Shown one piece after another: positions 9,370-17,082 of a stretch of 64,000 bases of DNA. The stretch lies in assembly GCA_002371615.1 (NCBI GenBank), contig DFGA01000012.1:11632-75631 (forward strand). The letters run 5' to 3'. Each line of letters starts with the position of its first letter. Within the stretch, counting starts at the first letter, position 1. The translations under genes were made by a program, and so were the position numbers. The notes beneath the pieces were generated by a model, which worked only from the letters and a program-made list of their open reading frames with translations, was not told where the DNA came from and ran no database searches. Source of the DNA: Lachnospiraceae bacterium UBA3762. Its GTDB lineage: Bacteria; Bacillota; Clostridia; Lachnospirales; Lachnospiraceae.

Positions 9370-9420
9370 GTAGACAGGTTCTTCCCGCTTTGCTTCGCAA
9401 ATCGGGCCCCTCCTATCTAC
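9370..9420 (-). repeat. 3'-end palindromic element, copy A
   Basis: Outer arms GTAGACAGG (9370-9378) and CCTATCTAC (9412-9420) enclose an inner CCCGC...GCGGG-like stem and a TTC-loop mini-hairpin. On the minus strand it reads GTAGATAGGAGGGGCCCG at its 5' end. The TAG stop codon of the alarmone synthetase lies inside the element. Related copies are at 15097-15139 and 19054-19094. Confidence 0.75.
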
Positions 9421-10070
9421 ATAATCCACTTGGCTTCTTCTTTTTTGGCCCTCTGTATCTTATCATTGATAATGAGCATCCTGTCATCAAGCTGCTCAAC
9501 CATAATCGCACACTCGAATAACTCTTTTTTGATCTCTTCGGGGGCATCGCTTTCGAACTTATAGTTCATCTTATGCTCCAGGCTTGCCCAAAAATCCATC
9601 GCAATGGTTCTTATCTGTATCTCTACTTTTGTATCGACTACCGAATCCGACAGATATATGGGAATACTCACAAGCATGTGGTAACTCTTATATCCGCTTT
9701 CTTTCGGGTTCTCTATGTAATCCTTCGTCGAAAGAACCTTAATGTCATTCTGTTTGCGAAGCATATTGGCTATCCTGTATATATCCGAGGTAAATGAACA
9801 TATAATCCGGATGCCCGCTATATCGTTTACATATTTGACCATGTTTTCAAGAGTTACGTCGTAACCCTTTTTCTTCAGCTTTCTGACTATGGACTCCGGT
9901 GATTTTATCCTCGACTTGATATGCTCTATCGGATTATACTGATGAATATGCTGGAACTCGTCATTGAGAATTTCCAGTTTTGTACCTATCTCCTTGAGCG
10001 CGGAATTATGAAGAAGAATAATCTCTTCCCACGTTATATCCTGCTCCTTGCTGCTAAAATCAACTTCCAA
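9417..10070 (-). CDS. Small alarmone synthetase, RelQ/YjbM type
   Basis: The 217-residue product is a single-domain RelA/SpoT synthetase that transfers pyrophosphate from ATP to GDP or GTP to make (p)ppGpp. Recognisable parts are HIKSRIKSPESIVRKLKKKG near 49-68, DIAGIRIICSF near 83-93, the substrate loop ENPKESGYKSYHMLV, and EIQIRTIAMDFWASLEHKM. There is no HD hydrolase domain and no regulatory ACT/TGS region, so it can only synthesise. The start is TTG 10070 with GGGGG about ten bases upstream. The gene ends inside a palindromic element that provides its stop codon. Confidence 0.92.
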   Translation of the reverse strand: MEVDFSSKEQDITWEEIILLHNSALKEIGTKLEILNDEFQHIHQYNPIEHIKSRIKSPESIVRKLKKKGYDVTLENMVKYVNDIAGIRIICSFTSDIYRIANMLRKQNDIKVLSTKDYIENPKESGYKSYHMLVSIPIYLSDSVVDTKVEIQIRTIAMDFWASLEHKMNYKFESDAPEEIKKELFECAIMVEQLDDRMLIINDKIQRAKKEEAKWIM

Positions 10071-10146
10071 AAAAGTATACCCCCAATAAATCTTACAAGA
10101 GTATTATATCATATAAAACAGTTCGCTTGTATCATTTCACCGATTC

Positions 10147-10175
10147 TTAACAAATATTACTTTTTATACTATAAT
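10147..10175 (+). promoter_or_regulatory. Promoter positioned for a leaderless mRNA
   Basis: TTAACA (10147-10152), a 17-base spacer and a consensus TATAAT (10170-10175). The ATG of the next gene is at 10182, about where transcription should begin, and no ribosome binding site is present. Confidence 0.75.
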
Positions 10176-10181
10176 CAGACC

Positions 10182-10445
10182 ATGAAATTTTGGGCACGTA
10201 CTTTCAAGGACAACCGAATGACAAGGGATGAGGTGGTCGTAAACTCCGAAGACGACACACGTACCCACAAGGTATTTGCGGCGATAGAAAAGGTCAGTTA
10301 TGATTTTGACATTGCAAGACCCATTTGGCTTGATTCAAACATTTCAGATTTCAAAAAATATTCAAAAGTGAGATTTTATCAGGACAGTTTCATCGAAGAG
10401 ATCCCTTTTGACTATCTTGAGTTCTCTGTTCTTGAAGAAGACTGA
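10182..10445 (+). CDS. Small conserved-looking hypothetical protein, probably leaderless
   Basis: The 87-residue product starts MKFWARTFKDNRMTRDEVVV and is mixed alpha/beta, acidic and without membrane segments. I do not recognise a named family. ATG 10182 is preferred because a strong promoter ends seven bases before it; the longer reading frame from 9921 runs through that promoter and is antisense to the alarmone synthetase gene. The HAD phosphatase gene follows 50 bases later with its own -10 element. Function unknown. Confidence 0.75.
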   Translation: MKFWARTFKDNRMTRDEVVVNSEDDTRTHKVFAAIEKVSYDFDIARPIWLDSNISDFKKYSKVRFYQDSFIEEIPFDYLEFSVLEED

Positions 10446-10482
10446 GGCTAAAACAATCCGATATCCTGTTTTCAATTTATGG

Positions 10483-10488
10483 TAAAAT
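10483..10488 (+). promoter_or_regulatory. -10 element of the HAD phosphatase gene
   Basis: TAAAAT lies eight bases before ATG 10496, so the transcript would begin at or next to the start codon. No clear -35 element and no ribosome binding site are seen. Confidence 0.5.
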
Positions 10489-10495
10489 AGAAACC

Positions 10496-11140
10496 ATGAA
10501 TAAATATGATCTTATTTTGTATGACCTTGACGGAACTATTTGGGATTCTATCCCTCTTATAATGAAATGCTTTAAGCTGGCTTATCTCGATGTTTTCGGC
10601 CGGTGCGACAGATCCGAAGAAGACCTGAAAAGCTATATAGGCCGGCCTCTTCCCGATACGTTTGCAATGCACGATGCCAAAACATCCGAGGTACTGCTTG
10701 AAGCTTATCTTGCACACAACAGTGTGCTTCTTGAAAATGACGAGATTCCGCTGTTTGACGGTGTAATTTCCGAACTGCGCAAGATCAGGGATCTTGGCAT
10801 CCCTCAGGGATTTGTCACAAGCAAGCGGACATTATCCGCCGGAATTACCCTTCGTCTGAAGGGGCTTGATAACTTTTTTGATGTAGGTATCTGCAAGGAA
10901 GATACCGAAAATCACAAGCCCCTTCCGGATCCGATTATTACTGCCGCCAAAAGAGTCCAAATAACCGATATGAGCCGCGTCATTTACATAGGCGATGCAC
11001 TTGTGGACGCTATTTGTGCCAGAAATGCCTGTGTTGATTTTGCCCTTGTGGAATGGTCACAAATGGACAAGGAGAAAATCATAGCCGCCGCACCTTCCGG
11101 AAGCCGTATAATCAGCAGGTTTTCGGAAGTATTAAACTAA
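10496..11140 (+). CDS. HAD superfamily hydrolase, phosphoglycolate phosphatase-like
   Basis: The 214-residue protein has the HAD motifs in order: YDLDGT with nucleophile Asp10 and acid/base Asp12, a helical cap (about 15-85), GFVTSKR (motif II, about 106-112), KPLPDP (motif III) and [10 protein letters not shown] (motif IV). It is soluble and acts on a small phosphorylated metabolite; phosphoglycolate or a pyrophosphate-type substrate is possible, but specificity cannot be read. The stop overlaps the stop of the opposing hydratase gene, with no terminator between them. Confidence 0.88.
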   Translation: MNKYDLILYDLDGTIWDSIPLIMKCFKLAYLDVFGRCDRSEEDLKSYIGRPLPDTFAMHDAKTSEVLLEAYLAHNSVLLENDEIPLFDGVISELRKIRDLGIPQGFVTSKRTLSAGITLRLKGLDNFFDVGICKEDTENHKPLPDPIITAAKRVQITDMSRVIYIGDALVDAICARNACVDFALVEWSQMDKEKIIAAAPSGSRIISRFSEVLN

Positions 11141-13413
11141 GATGCGTAATAGTTGATCAGGCATCCTTTTAATATTATCGTACGTTCATCATCGGTTAGT
11201 TCCGCCATATGAAGCATAAACTTTTCAAGTTTTCCGTCCTTTACAACATATGCTTCAATATCGGAAAGTTTATTCTCAACAGCCTCCCTGATCTTCGGAA
11301 CAAACAGGTAATCAAGGTTTGCAAACGGAAGATCGCCTTCTTCTATTATGAACGGAAGCATGCCCCAGTTAATAAGGTTGCTGCGATACCTCTTCGTTGC
11401 ATATTCATTTGCTATATTCGCCCATCCACCGAGAACTTTCTGGCAGCTTGCAGCCTGCTCTCTTGCAGACCCGTCACCCGGTTTTACGGCAAATATCGTT
11501 GAACCGATTCCGATATTGGTCCTGTCAACATCAGGGAACTGACCCTTTATTGCCTCCATAACAGGCTTGATCTCAGGCAGAACTTCGCAGGGATGCTCTC
11601 CGGCAACTCTTCTGTCTTCAGCAGCCTTAACCTCTTTGGCACGTCCCACATACTGCGGATCTTTACGCGACAGAGCAAATTCGGCAAGCCCTAAAGGATT
11701 GGATCTGTATGAAGAGGTCTCTCCCGAAGGAATAAGCTCATCCGTAGTCGTGACAGGATCATGGATCTCCGACACAACCTTAAGCACAAGATTTTCAGGC
11801 AACGCCTCCATAGCCGGCCAGTCTTTAATGTTCGGTCCGAAATGAATTTCCTGAGCAGGATCTGCCACCCCCTTTGAATCAAATACCCTGTTTGCATAGA
11901 TTGTACTGTCAAAAGAGTATTTGTATTTCTTCAGCGTGTCTTTTTCTATCTGTTTTGTTGCACTTGTAAGATATCCCTTGTTAGCAGCCGTTGCAGCGAT
12001 GGATCTTGCATCCATAAGAGCAACCGAACTGATCTGCCCACTCTGGAGCTTGCTGCCTTCCCTGTTCGGGAAGTTTCTCGTCGAATGCCTGATGGAGAAT
12101 GCGTTATTGGCCGGTGTATCTCCCGCACCAAAGCACGGTCCGCAAAATGCTGTCTTGAGTACCGCGCCTGTCTCAAGCAGTTTTGCCGCACATCCGTTTT
12201 TGATAAGCTCCATGTATATCGGCATGGACGCCGGATAAACGCTTAATGTGAATTCATCGGCACCGATATTCTTACCGTCAAGAATATCCGATACGGCACA
12301 TATATTCTCAAATCCGCCTCCTGCGCATCCCGCAACTATTCCCTGCTCAACGTAGAGCTTTCCGTCCCTGATCTTGTCGGTCAGCTTGTAGGGAACTGCG
12401 TTATCAAGTGAAACTGCGGCTTTCTTCTCAACATCACGCAGGATGTCTTCAAGATTTGCATTAACCTCATCTATTGTATATGTATTACTCGGGTGGAAAG
12501 GCATTGCTATCATGGGATCTATTTTAGACAGGTCGATCTCTATCATTCCGTCATAATATACAACCTCTCCCGGAACAAGTTCCCTGTAATCAGCCTCCCT
12601 TCCATGGATAGCATAGAATTCCCTTATCTTATCATCAGTCTGCCATATCGAAGACAGGCAGGTTGTCTCCGTAGTCATAACATCCACACCGATACGAAAA
12701 TCAGCACTAAGAGACTCAACTCCGGGACCTACAAATTCCATGACCTTATTCTTGACATAGCCATTGTCAAATACAGCACCGATAATAGCGAGAGCTACGT
12801 CCTGGGGACCTACCCCGGGCTTCGGTTCCCCGGTCATATATACCGCAACGACTTCCGGACGATTGATGTCATAGGTGCGCCCTAAAAGCTGTTTTACAAG
12901 CTCAGGACCACCTTCACCCATAGCCATCGTTCCGAGTGCTCCATATCTTGTGTGTGAATCCGATCCGAGTATCATCTTGCCGCCGCCCGCAAGCATTTCA
13001 CGCGCGAACTGATGGATTACAGCCTGATGAGGCGGAACATAGACTCCACCGTATTTCTTGGCGCATGTCAGACCGAACATGTGATCATCTTCATTAATGG
13101 TTCCGCCTACTGCACAGAGACTGTTATGGCAATTGGTCAGAACATACGGGATCGGGAACTTCTCAAGTCCTGAAGCCCGGGCAGTCTGGATTATCCCGAC
13201 ATACGTAATATCATGGGATGTAAGCTTATCAAATTTAATCTTAAGCTTACTCATATCATCCGACGTATTATGATCAGATAAAATCCTATAGGCTATTGTA
13301 CTCTTGGATGCTTCTTCTTTTGAAAACCCGGCATTTTGGAAAGATCCGTCCTTATCAGGCACGATCTGACTGCCACCTATCAGAAAAGCTCCGCCATCAT
13401 GCAATTTGATCAT
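11137..13413 (-). CDS. Aconitase-superfamily hydratase, YbhJ type
   Basis: The 758-residue protein belongs to the aconitase/isopropylmalate dehydratase superfamily. The [4Fe-4S] region is seen as [10 protein letters not shown] (near 360) and [11 protein letters not shown] (near 425), followed by [32 protein letters not shown] and [14 protein letters not shown] lie in the N-terminal half and the swivel domain is at the C-terminus. It most resembles the uncharacterised YbhJ group rather than classical AcnA/AcnB, so the substrate is unknown. ATG 13413 has CGGAGG seven bases upstream. It stands alone, converging on the HAD gene with overlapping stops. Confidence 0.88.
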   Translation of the reverse strand: MIKLHDGGAFLIGGSQIVPDKDGSFQNAGFSKEEASKSTIAYRILSDHNTSDDMSKLKIKFDKLTSHDITYVGIIQTARASGLEKFPIPYVLTNCHNSLCAVGGTINEDDHMFGLTCAKKYGGVYVPPHQAVIHQFAREMLAGGGKMILGSDSHTRYGALGTMAMGEGGPELVKQLLGRTYDINRPEVVAVYMTGEPKPGVGPQDVALAIIGAVFDNGYVKNKVMEFVGPGVESLSADFRIGVDVMTTETTCLSSIWQTDDKIREFYAIHGREADYRELVPGEVVYYDGMIEIDLSKIDPMIAMPFHPSNTYTIDEVNANLEDILRDVEKKAAVSLDNAVPYKLTDKIRDGKLYVEQGIVAGCAGGGFENICAVSDILDGKNIGADEFTLSVYPASMPIYMELIKNGCAAKLLETGAVLKTAFCGPCFGAGDTPANNAFSIRHSTRNFPNREGSKLQSGQISSVALMDARSIAATAANKGYLTSATKQIEKDTLKKYKYSFDSTIYANRVFDSKGVADPAQEIHFGPNIKDWPAMEALPENLVLKVVSEIHDPVTTTDELIPSGETSSYRSNPLGLAEFALSRKDPQYVGRAKEVKAAEDRRVAGEHPCEVLPEIKPVMEAIKGQFPDVDRTNIGIGSTIFAVKPGDGSAREQAASCQKVLGGWANIANEYATKRYRSNLINWGMLPFIIEEGDLPFANLDYLFVPKIREAVENKLSDIEAYVVKDGKLEKFMLHMAELTDDERTIILKGCLINYYAS

Positions 13414-13426
13414 CAGTTTACCTCCG

Positions 13427-13455
13427 AAAAAAAGAGGGGACTATCGCTAGTCCCC
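13427..13455 (-). terminator. Terminator of the PAKK-repeat protein gene
   Basis: Minus-strand stem GGGGACTA/TAGTCCCC (arms 13448-13455 and 13436-13443, four-base loop), followed by TCTTTTTTT. It sits just ahead of the hydratase ribosome binding site, so some read-through could feed that gene. Confidence 0.9.
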
Positions 13456-13485
13456 ATAAAATCATTTATTCTATGCCGGCACAGA

Positions 13486-14031
13486 TCAGAAATCGAAGTA
13501 CATATCGAATGAATCGTTAACTTCACCGTTGATAACGCTGTAAACCTTCTGCTCAGCAACATTTACATAAATATCAATGCTCTTGATATCGGCAACTTTG
13601 ATCCCGAGATCATATTTAGCACGATCCTTCGCTGTCTTGAGGTACTGCTTGAAGAGTGCATCTGCTGATACATTCTTTGTATCATTAAGAGCAAATACTG
13701 CATTTGTCTTAACAACTGTCTTCTTAGCTGCCTTCTTTGCAGGTGCCTTCTTAGCGGGTGCTGCCTTCTTTGCAGGTGCTGCCTTCTTTGCAGGTGCTGC
13801 CTTCTTTGCAGGTGCTGCCTTCTTTGCGGGTGCTGCTGCTTTCTTTGCAGGTGCTGCTTTCTTTGCAGGTGCCTTCTTTGCGGGTGCTGCCTTCTTTGCA
13901 GGTGCTGCTTTCTTTTCAGGTGCTGCTGCCTTCTGCTCAGCTACTGCTGCCTTGATAGCTTCCTTAGCCTTTTCGGGCTCCGTAACAACAGCCTTTTTAA
14001 CTGTTACAGTAGGTTTCTTAACGTCTGCCAT
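13486..14031 (-). CDS. DUF6465 protein with Ala-Pro-Lys repeats (histone H1-like N-terminus)
   Basis: The 181-residue product has a basic low-complexity region (about 35-105) with ten PAKK units, mostly AAPAKK, resembling the C-terminal tails of eukaryotic H1 and bacterial nucleoid proteins. The C-terminal 70 residues form a folded domain of DUF6465 type (DIKSIDIYVNVAEQKVYSVI). Binding to nucleic acid through the basic region is inferred. The repeat is encoded by nearly identical 18-bp units, so copy number may vary between strains. The gene has a near-consensus promoter, AAAGGAG eight to nine bases before the ATG, and a strong terminator, suggesting high expression as a single gene. Confidence 0.85.
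   Translation of the reverse strand: MADVKKPTVTVKKAVVTEPEKAKEAIKAAVAEQKAAAPEKKAAPAKKAAPAKKAPAKKAAPAKKAAAPAKKAAPAKKAAPAKKAAPAKKAAPAKKAPAKKAAKKTVVKTNAVFALNDTKNVSADALFKQYLKTAKDRAKYDLGIKVADIKSIDIYVNVAEQKVYSVINGEVNDSFDMYFDF
13731..13925 (-). repeat. 18-bp coding minisatellite (AAPAKK units)
   Basis: Tandem near-identical copies of an 18-base unit (plus strand GGTGCTGCCTTCTTTGCA) with occasional 15- and 21-base variants, all in frame inside the DUF6465 gene. Confidence 0.9.
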
Positions 14032-14110
14032 GATAATAATTCTCCTTTCAAGCTTCCTTTATCATCATAAAACACTTTAAAATTAAGCAAAATCGTTACG
14101 TGCAATAAGA

Positions 14111-14139
14111 AATATATCGCAGTTATGCGGTTTTGTCAA
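14111..14139 (-). promoter_or_regulatory. Strong promoter of the PAKK-repeat protein gene
   Basis: Minus-strand TTGACA (14139-14134), a 17-base spacer and TATATT (14116-14111). The predicted start near 14104 gives a leader of about 70 bases. Confidence 0.85.
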
Positions 14140-14215
14140 CTTTTTGCATATTTTTGTGAATAATTACCACAAATCTGTATATTATTCAGATAAATTATGC
14201 AACTTAACGAGGAAA

Positions 14216-14935
14216 TTACGCGCGAATACTGTATCCGAGGCTCTTGCCATCATTCACAAACATCTGTACAGTCTCAAGCGAAAGCTGTGAAAGATCTTTT
14301 CCGAAATTCGGAAGTTTAGCCAGAATCGCATTAGTGACCGTTATAATGTCCGTTCCCGACTCCTGAGCCTGTATGATATTGTACACTTCCCTGCAGCTGG
14401 CCCACAGTGTAAGTGTTCCCGGCTTTTTCGAGGCGATCTCCTTTGCCTTCTTCATCATAGGTACCGCATCAACGCCTGTATCCATTATTCTTCCGGCAAA
14501 TACCGAGACGATATTATCCGTCCCCTCTGCAAACGCATCAACCGTCTGCTCGATCTGCTCCATCGTAAGTATTGCCGTAACATTAAGTTTCAGCCCCTCG
14601 GCCGAGAGTTTCCTGATCAGCGGAATACTCGACTCTCCCTTTGAATTTGTGATCGGAATCTTGACAAATACATTCTTTCCGAGTCCGCAAATGATTCTTG
14701 CTTCTTCTTCCATACCGGGAAAATCATCTGCAAAAACTTCAAGCGAAAGCGGTAGATCCGGTATTTCCTTAACACATTCCTTTGCAAAAGTAACGTAATC
14801 CTTTACTCCCGCTTTTTTCATAAGAGTAGGATTGGTGGTAAATCCCTTTACAATACCTTTGCTGTATTCTTCCTTCATTCCCTCGATATCCGCTCCGTCA
14901 GCGTATATCGTTATGGTAAGATCTTTAACGTCCAT
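14216..14935 (-). CDS. Transaldolase / fructose-6-phosphate aldolase family protein
   Basis: The 239-residue protein is of the short TalC/MipB class. The TIM barrel carries the Schiff-base Lys92 in VFVKIP; GFTTNPTLMKKAG (31-43) and FAGRIMDTG are also typical. The family either transfers dihydroxyacetone between sugar phosphates, making sedoheptulose 7-phosphate from fructose 6-phosphate and erythrose 4-phosphate, or cleaves fructose 6-phosphate. Because the next four genes upstream in the operon make activated heptose, a transaldolase supplying sedoheptulose 7-phosphate is the attractive reading, but this is inferred. AAGGAGGG lies five bases before ATG 14935. About 200 bases of repeats separate it from gmhA. 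Confidence 0.88.
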   Translation of the reverse strand: MDVKDLTITIYADGADIEGMKEEYSKGIVKGFTTNPTLMKKAGVKDYVTFAKECVKEIPDLPLSLEVFADDFPGMEEEARIICGLGKNVFVKIPITNSKGESSIPLIRKLSAEGLKLNVTAILTMEQIEQTVDAFAEGTDNIVSVFAGRIMDTGVDAVPMMKKAKEIASKKPGTLTLWASCREVYNIIQAQESGTDIITVTNAILAKLPNFGKDLSQLSLETVQMFVNDGKSLGYSIRA

Positions 14936-14970
14936 ACTGTCCCTCCTTAACTATTACTTATCTCCTGTGT

Positions 14971-15072
14971 GGTGCTCGGCCATTTAATATTTTACCGTAC
15001 CCGCTCAAGCGGCGCTCGGCCATTTCTTAATTTGCCGTACCCGCTTAAGGTCGCTCGGCCATTTAAGATTCG
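14971..15072. repeat. Tandem repeat, about 40-bp unit, three copies
   Basis: GCTCGGCCATTT recurs at 14974, 15014 and 15053; the first two units continue with a short AT stretch, CCGTACCCGCT and AAGC/AAGG. The third is truncated and runs into the palindromic element. CCGCTCAAGCGGCGCTCGG within it is close to the reverse complement of sequence in the leader of the MBOAT gene near 40751-40770. Confidence 0.8.
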
Positions 15073-15096
15073 ACTTCGTCGAAAGGGCCTCGCGGT

Positions 15097-15139
15097 GTAG
15101 ACAGGTTCCTCCCACCTTCGGCGGGTCCCTCCTATCTAC
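15097..15139 (-). repeat. 3'-end palindromic element, copy B
   Basis: Arms GTAGACAGG (15097-15105) and CCTATCTAC (15131-15139) surround CCCACCTTCGGCGGGTCCC, itself a stem with a TTC-containing loop. The TAG stop of gmhA is inside the right arm. Same plan as copies at 9370 and 19054, with a different inner stem. Confidence 0.78.
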
Positions 15140-15693
15140 ATAGCATTCACCATCAGATGCCACACTACTCCCTGCCACCCTTCTGCATGAGGAGTAATCC
15201 TTTTATCATCCACAACCGGTATCAGAACACAGGCATCGCTGACCTGCTTTGAATATCCGCCGTTTCTCGAAACTATGGAAATAATCTTCGAACCACGCTC
15301 TTTAGCCAGTTTAAGCGCATTAACGATATTAAGTGAGGTCGTCTCACTTCCGCCTCCTACCGAGAAAACCATTACGGAATCCTTCCCGTTCAAATGGCTG
15401 CACTTGAGCCACTCCGTAAATGTTGTTTCCCAGCCCTCGTCATTGGTCCTTGCCGTCAGTTCTGAAACATTATCGGTGGGAGCATATGTCTCAATCCCTC
15501 CGATCTTTCTGAAATCATTGACAGCGTGCGACGCATTCGCTGCACTTCCCCCGACTCCGAGAATGAATAATCTTCCTTCGTTCTTCTTCGTTTCACGAAG
15601 GATAGCAATACCCTTTTCGATCTCTTCCTGCGAAACAGTCTGTGCTATCTGCACAGTTTCTTCAAGATATTGCTTAATGTAGTCTTTTGTCAT
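15136..15693 (-). CDS. gmhA: SIS-domain sedoheptulose-7-phosphate isomerase
   Basis: The 185-residue protein is a single SIS domain of the GmhA type: FILGVGGSAANASHAVNDFR (43-62), a segment with TDNVSELTARTNDEGWE, then FSVGGGSETTSLNIVNALK, and a C-terminal EGWQGVVWHL. It converts sedoheptulose 7-phosphate to D-glycero-D-manno-heptose 7-phosphate in the cytoplasm. It is the first enzyme of the heptose operon together with hddC/gmhB and hddA. GGAGGG precedes ATG 15693. The protein ends abruptly (VNAM) where the palindromic element supplies the stop; relatives usually run some residues further, so slight C-terminal truncation is possible. Confidence 0.88.
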   Translation of the reverse strand: MTKDYIKQYLEETVQIAQTVSQEEIEKGIAILRETKKNEGRLFILGVGGSAANASHAVNDFRKIGGIETYAPTDNVSELTARTNDEGWETTFTEWLKCSHLNGKDSVMVFSVGGGSETTSLNIVNALKLAKERGSKIISIVSRNGGYSKQVSDACVLIPVVDDKRITPHAEGWQGVVWHLMVNAM

Positions 15694-15771
15694 AATTGTT
15701 CCCTCCTTTTCCCATATTACTTATTTCCAAACAATTAGACTATTGTGAACCCTGCAGGGTTATCACCTTTA

Positions 15772-17082
15772 TTATTGCACCGACTGTGCTGCGTCCAGCA
15801 GATCTTTTGCTATATATGTCGGGGAAATATCTCCGAGTTTTTTGCAAAGATCGCATTTAAGATCTCCTATAAAAATCGTCATCAGCCCGACTCTTGTACC
15901 TGCCTGGACATCCGTGCACGAATCCCCGATCATATATGACCTTGCCATATCTATCGAATACTTTCGCATTGCCCTGTAAATGAGCCCGGGTTCCGGTTTT
16001 CTGCAGTTACATTTCTTTATAAGAAAACTCTCTTTTGTAAGCGCAACTTCTTTCGGATAGTGCGGGCACATAAACAGATCGTCTATATCAACTCCCTCGC
16101 CTGCAAGGGCGTCAATCATATATGTATTAATATCGTAAAGTGTCTTAAGATCCGTTTTGCCCTTTGCGGCTCCGGGCTGATTGGTAACAATGAAGATATA
16201 ATATCCCTTTTCCTTAAATATGCGAAGCGCCTCGGCAACTCCCGGCAGAAAAGAAAACTGCGATACCTTCATGGGGCTGTCAAGCTGCTCTATATCATCA
16301 TTCCATACGATCTCATTGATCACCCCGTCCCGGTCCACAAATACCGCCGGATGATTTTCCGAAAACCGCTTTGTGACATATTCGGAGAACTCCGCAAGTG
16401 AAGCCGGACTACCGATCTCATAGAACCGCTTCGTCACGATCTGTGCCGTCATTTCGCCTCTCACCGACAGTTCATGCTGAACTTCCGCTATATCAAAAGC
16501 TGAGTCCGCGTCATATCCGGCAAATAACGATTTTTCATACATGCAAACACCGTAATCGATATAATCCATATCAGGTGTCGTATTTTTCTTGTCATATAGT
16601 ACAAGACGACCGCCATCCATAACAACATTGCTCTTATCAAACCGGTTGTTGTTACGAAGAACGCTCATAAGAGCCCTTGCTCCTGCCGCCTTACCCTTTT
16701 GATAACGGTACAGCGTCTCCGCATAATCGATATCCATAAAAGAATCACCGTAAATAAGGAGAAAATCATCCTCAAGCAGGTCAAGCGCCCGTCTTACGGC
16801 GCCGCCCGTTCCGAGAAGCTTTTCTCCGTCATAACTGTACTTTATGGAAATATCACGGCTCCTGCCGTCTTTGTAATATTCCTCGATCATATCGGCTCTG
16901 TATCCGATAAGAAACAGGAATTTCTTAAACCCCCATGCAGTAAGAAGATCCAGCTGGTAGTCAAAAAACGGCTTCCCGCATACTTCTACAAGTGACTTCG
17001 GACGCTCCTTGGTATAATCCTTCAGTCTGGTACCGAGTCCCCCCATAAGCACCACGACCTGAACATCTGCAGGACTCATCAT
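15772..17082 (-). CDS. Fused heptose-1-phosphate guanylyltransferase and heptose-bisphosphate phosphatase (HddC-GmhB)
   Basis: The 436-residue protein joins two enzymes. Residues 1-235 are a sugar-phosphate nucleotidyltransferase: LMGGLGTRLKDYTKERPKSL with the glycine-rich NTP loop, LLGTGGAVRRAL, and the metal Asp in LIYGDSF. Residues about 246-430 are a histidinol-phosphatase-like HAD of GmhB type: VFVDRDGVIN, VTNQPGAAKG, the zinc motif with CPHYP and CNCRKPEPG, and YMIGDSCTDVQAG. Together they would dephosphorylate heptose 1,7-bisphosphate and transfer GMP from GTP. The gene starts with an ATGA overlap with hddA, so the two are translationally coupled. GDP specificity is inferred from the HddA partner. 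Confidence 0.9.
   Translation of the reverse strand: MMSPADVQVVVLMGGLGTRLKDYTKERPKSLVEVCGKPFFDYQLDLLTAWGFKKFLFLIGYRADMIEEYYKDGRSRDISIKYSYDGEKLLGTGGAVRRALDLLEDDFLLIYGDSFMDIDYAETLYRYQKGKAAGARALMSVLRNNNRFDKSNVVMDGGRLVLYDKKNTTPDMDYIDYGVCMYEKSLFAGYDADSAFDIAEVQHELSVRGEMTAQIVTKRFYEIGSPASLAEFSEYVTKRFSENHPAVFVDRDGVINEIVWNDDIEQLDSPMKVSQFSFLPGVAEALRIFKEKGYYIFIVTNQPGAAKGKTDLKTLYDINTYMIDALAGEGVDIDDLFMCPHYPKEVALTKESFLIKKCNCRKPEPGLIYRAMRKYSIDMARSYMIGDSCTDVQAGTRVGLMTIFIGDLKCDLCKKLGDISPTYIAKDLLDAAQSVQ

Larger units (their letters stand above)
9022..9416. other. 395-bp intergenic region with promoter, phased repeats and hairpins
   Basis: This is the only gene-free stretch above 300 bases. It holds, in order, a minus-strand promoter (9055-9083), three TTCATAT boxes spaced exactly 11 bases apart (starting at 9177, 9188 and 9199), overlapping alternative hairpins at 9228-9250, a GGCCAGGTG hairpin (9279-9305), an inner hairpin with a TTC loop near 9343-9357, and the 3'-end palindromic element (9370-9420). 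No open reading frame with a ribosome binding site was seen. Confidence 0.7.

Noticed and set aside
9921..10445. Longer 174-residue version of the small plus-strand protein
   Set aside because: Its first third is antisense to the alarmone synthetase gene and runs through a strong promoter (10147-10175); ATG 10182 fits much better.
13731..13925. CRISPR-like array
   Set aside because: Units are contiguous, 18 bp and coding, with no spacers.
13577..14080. Plus-strand open frame of 167 residues rich in Ala, Phe and Gly
   Set aside because: It is the mirror of the PAKK repeats and has no ribosome binding site.
14971..15072. CRISPR-like array
   Set aside because: Only three copies, no constant repeat/variable spacer pattern and no cas genes nearby.
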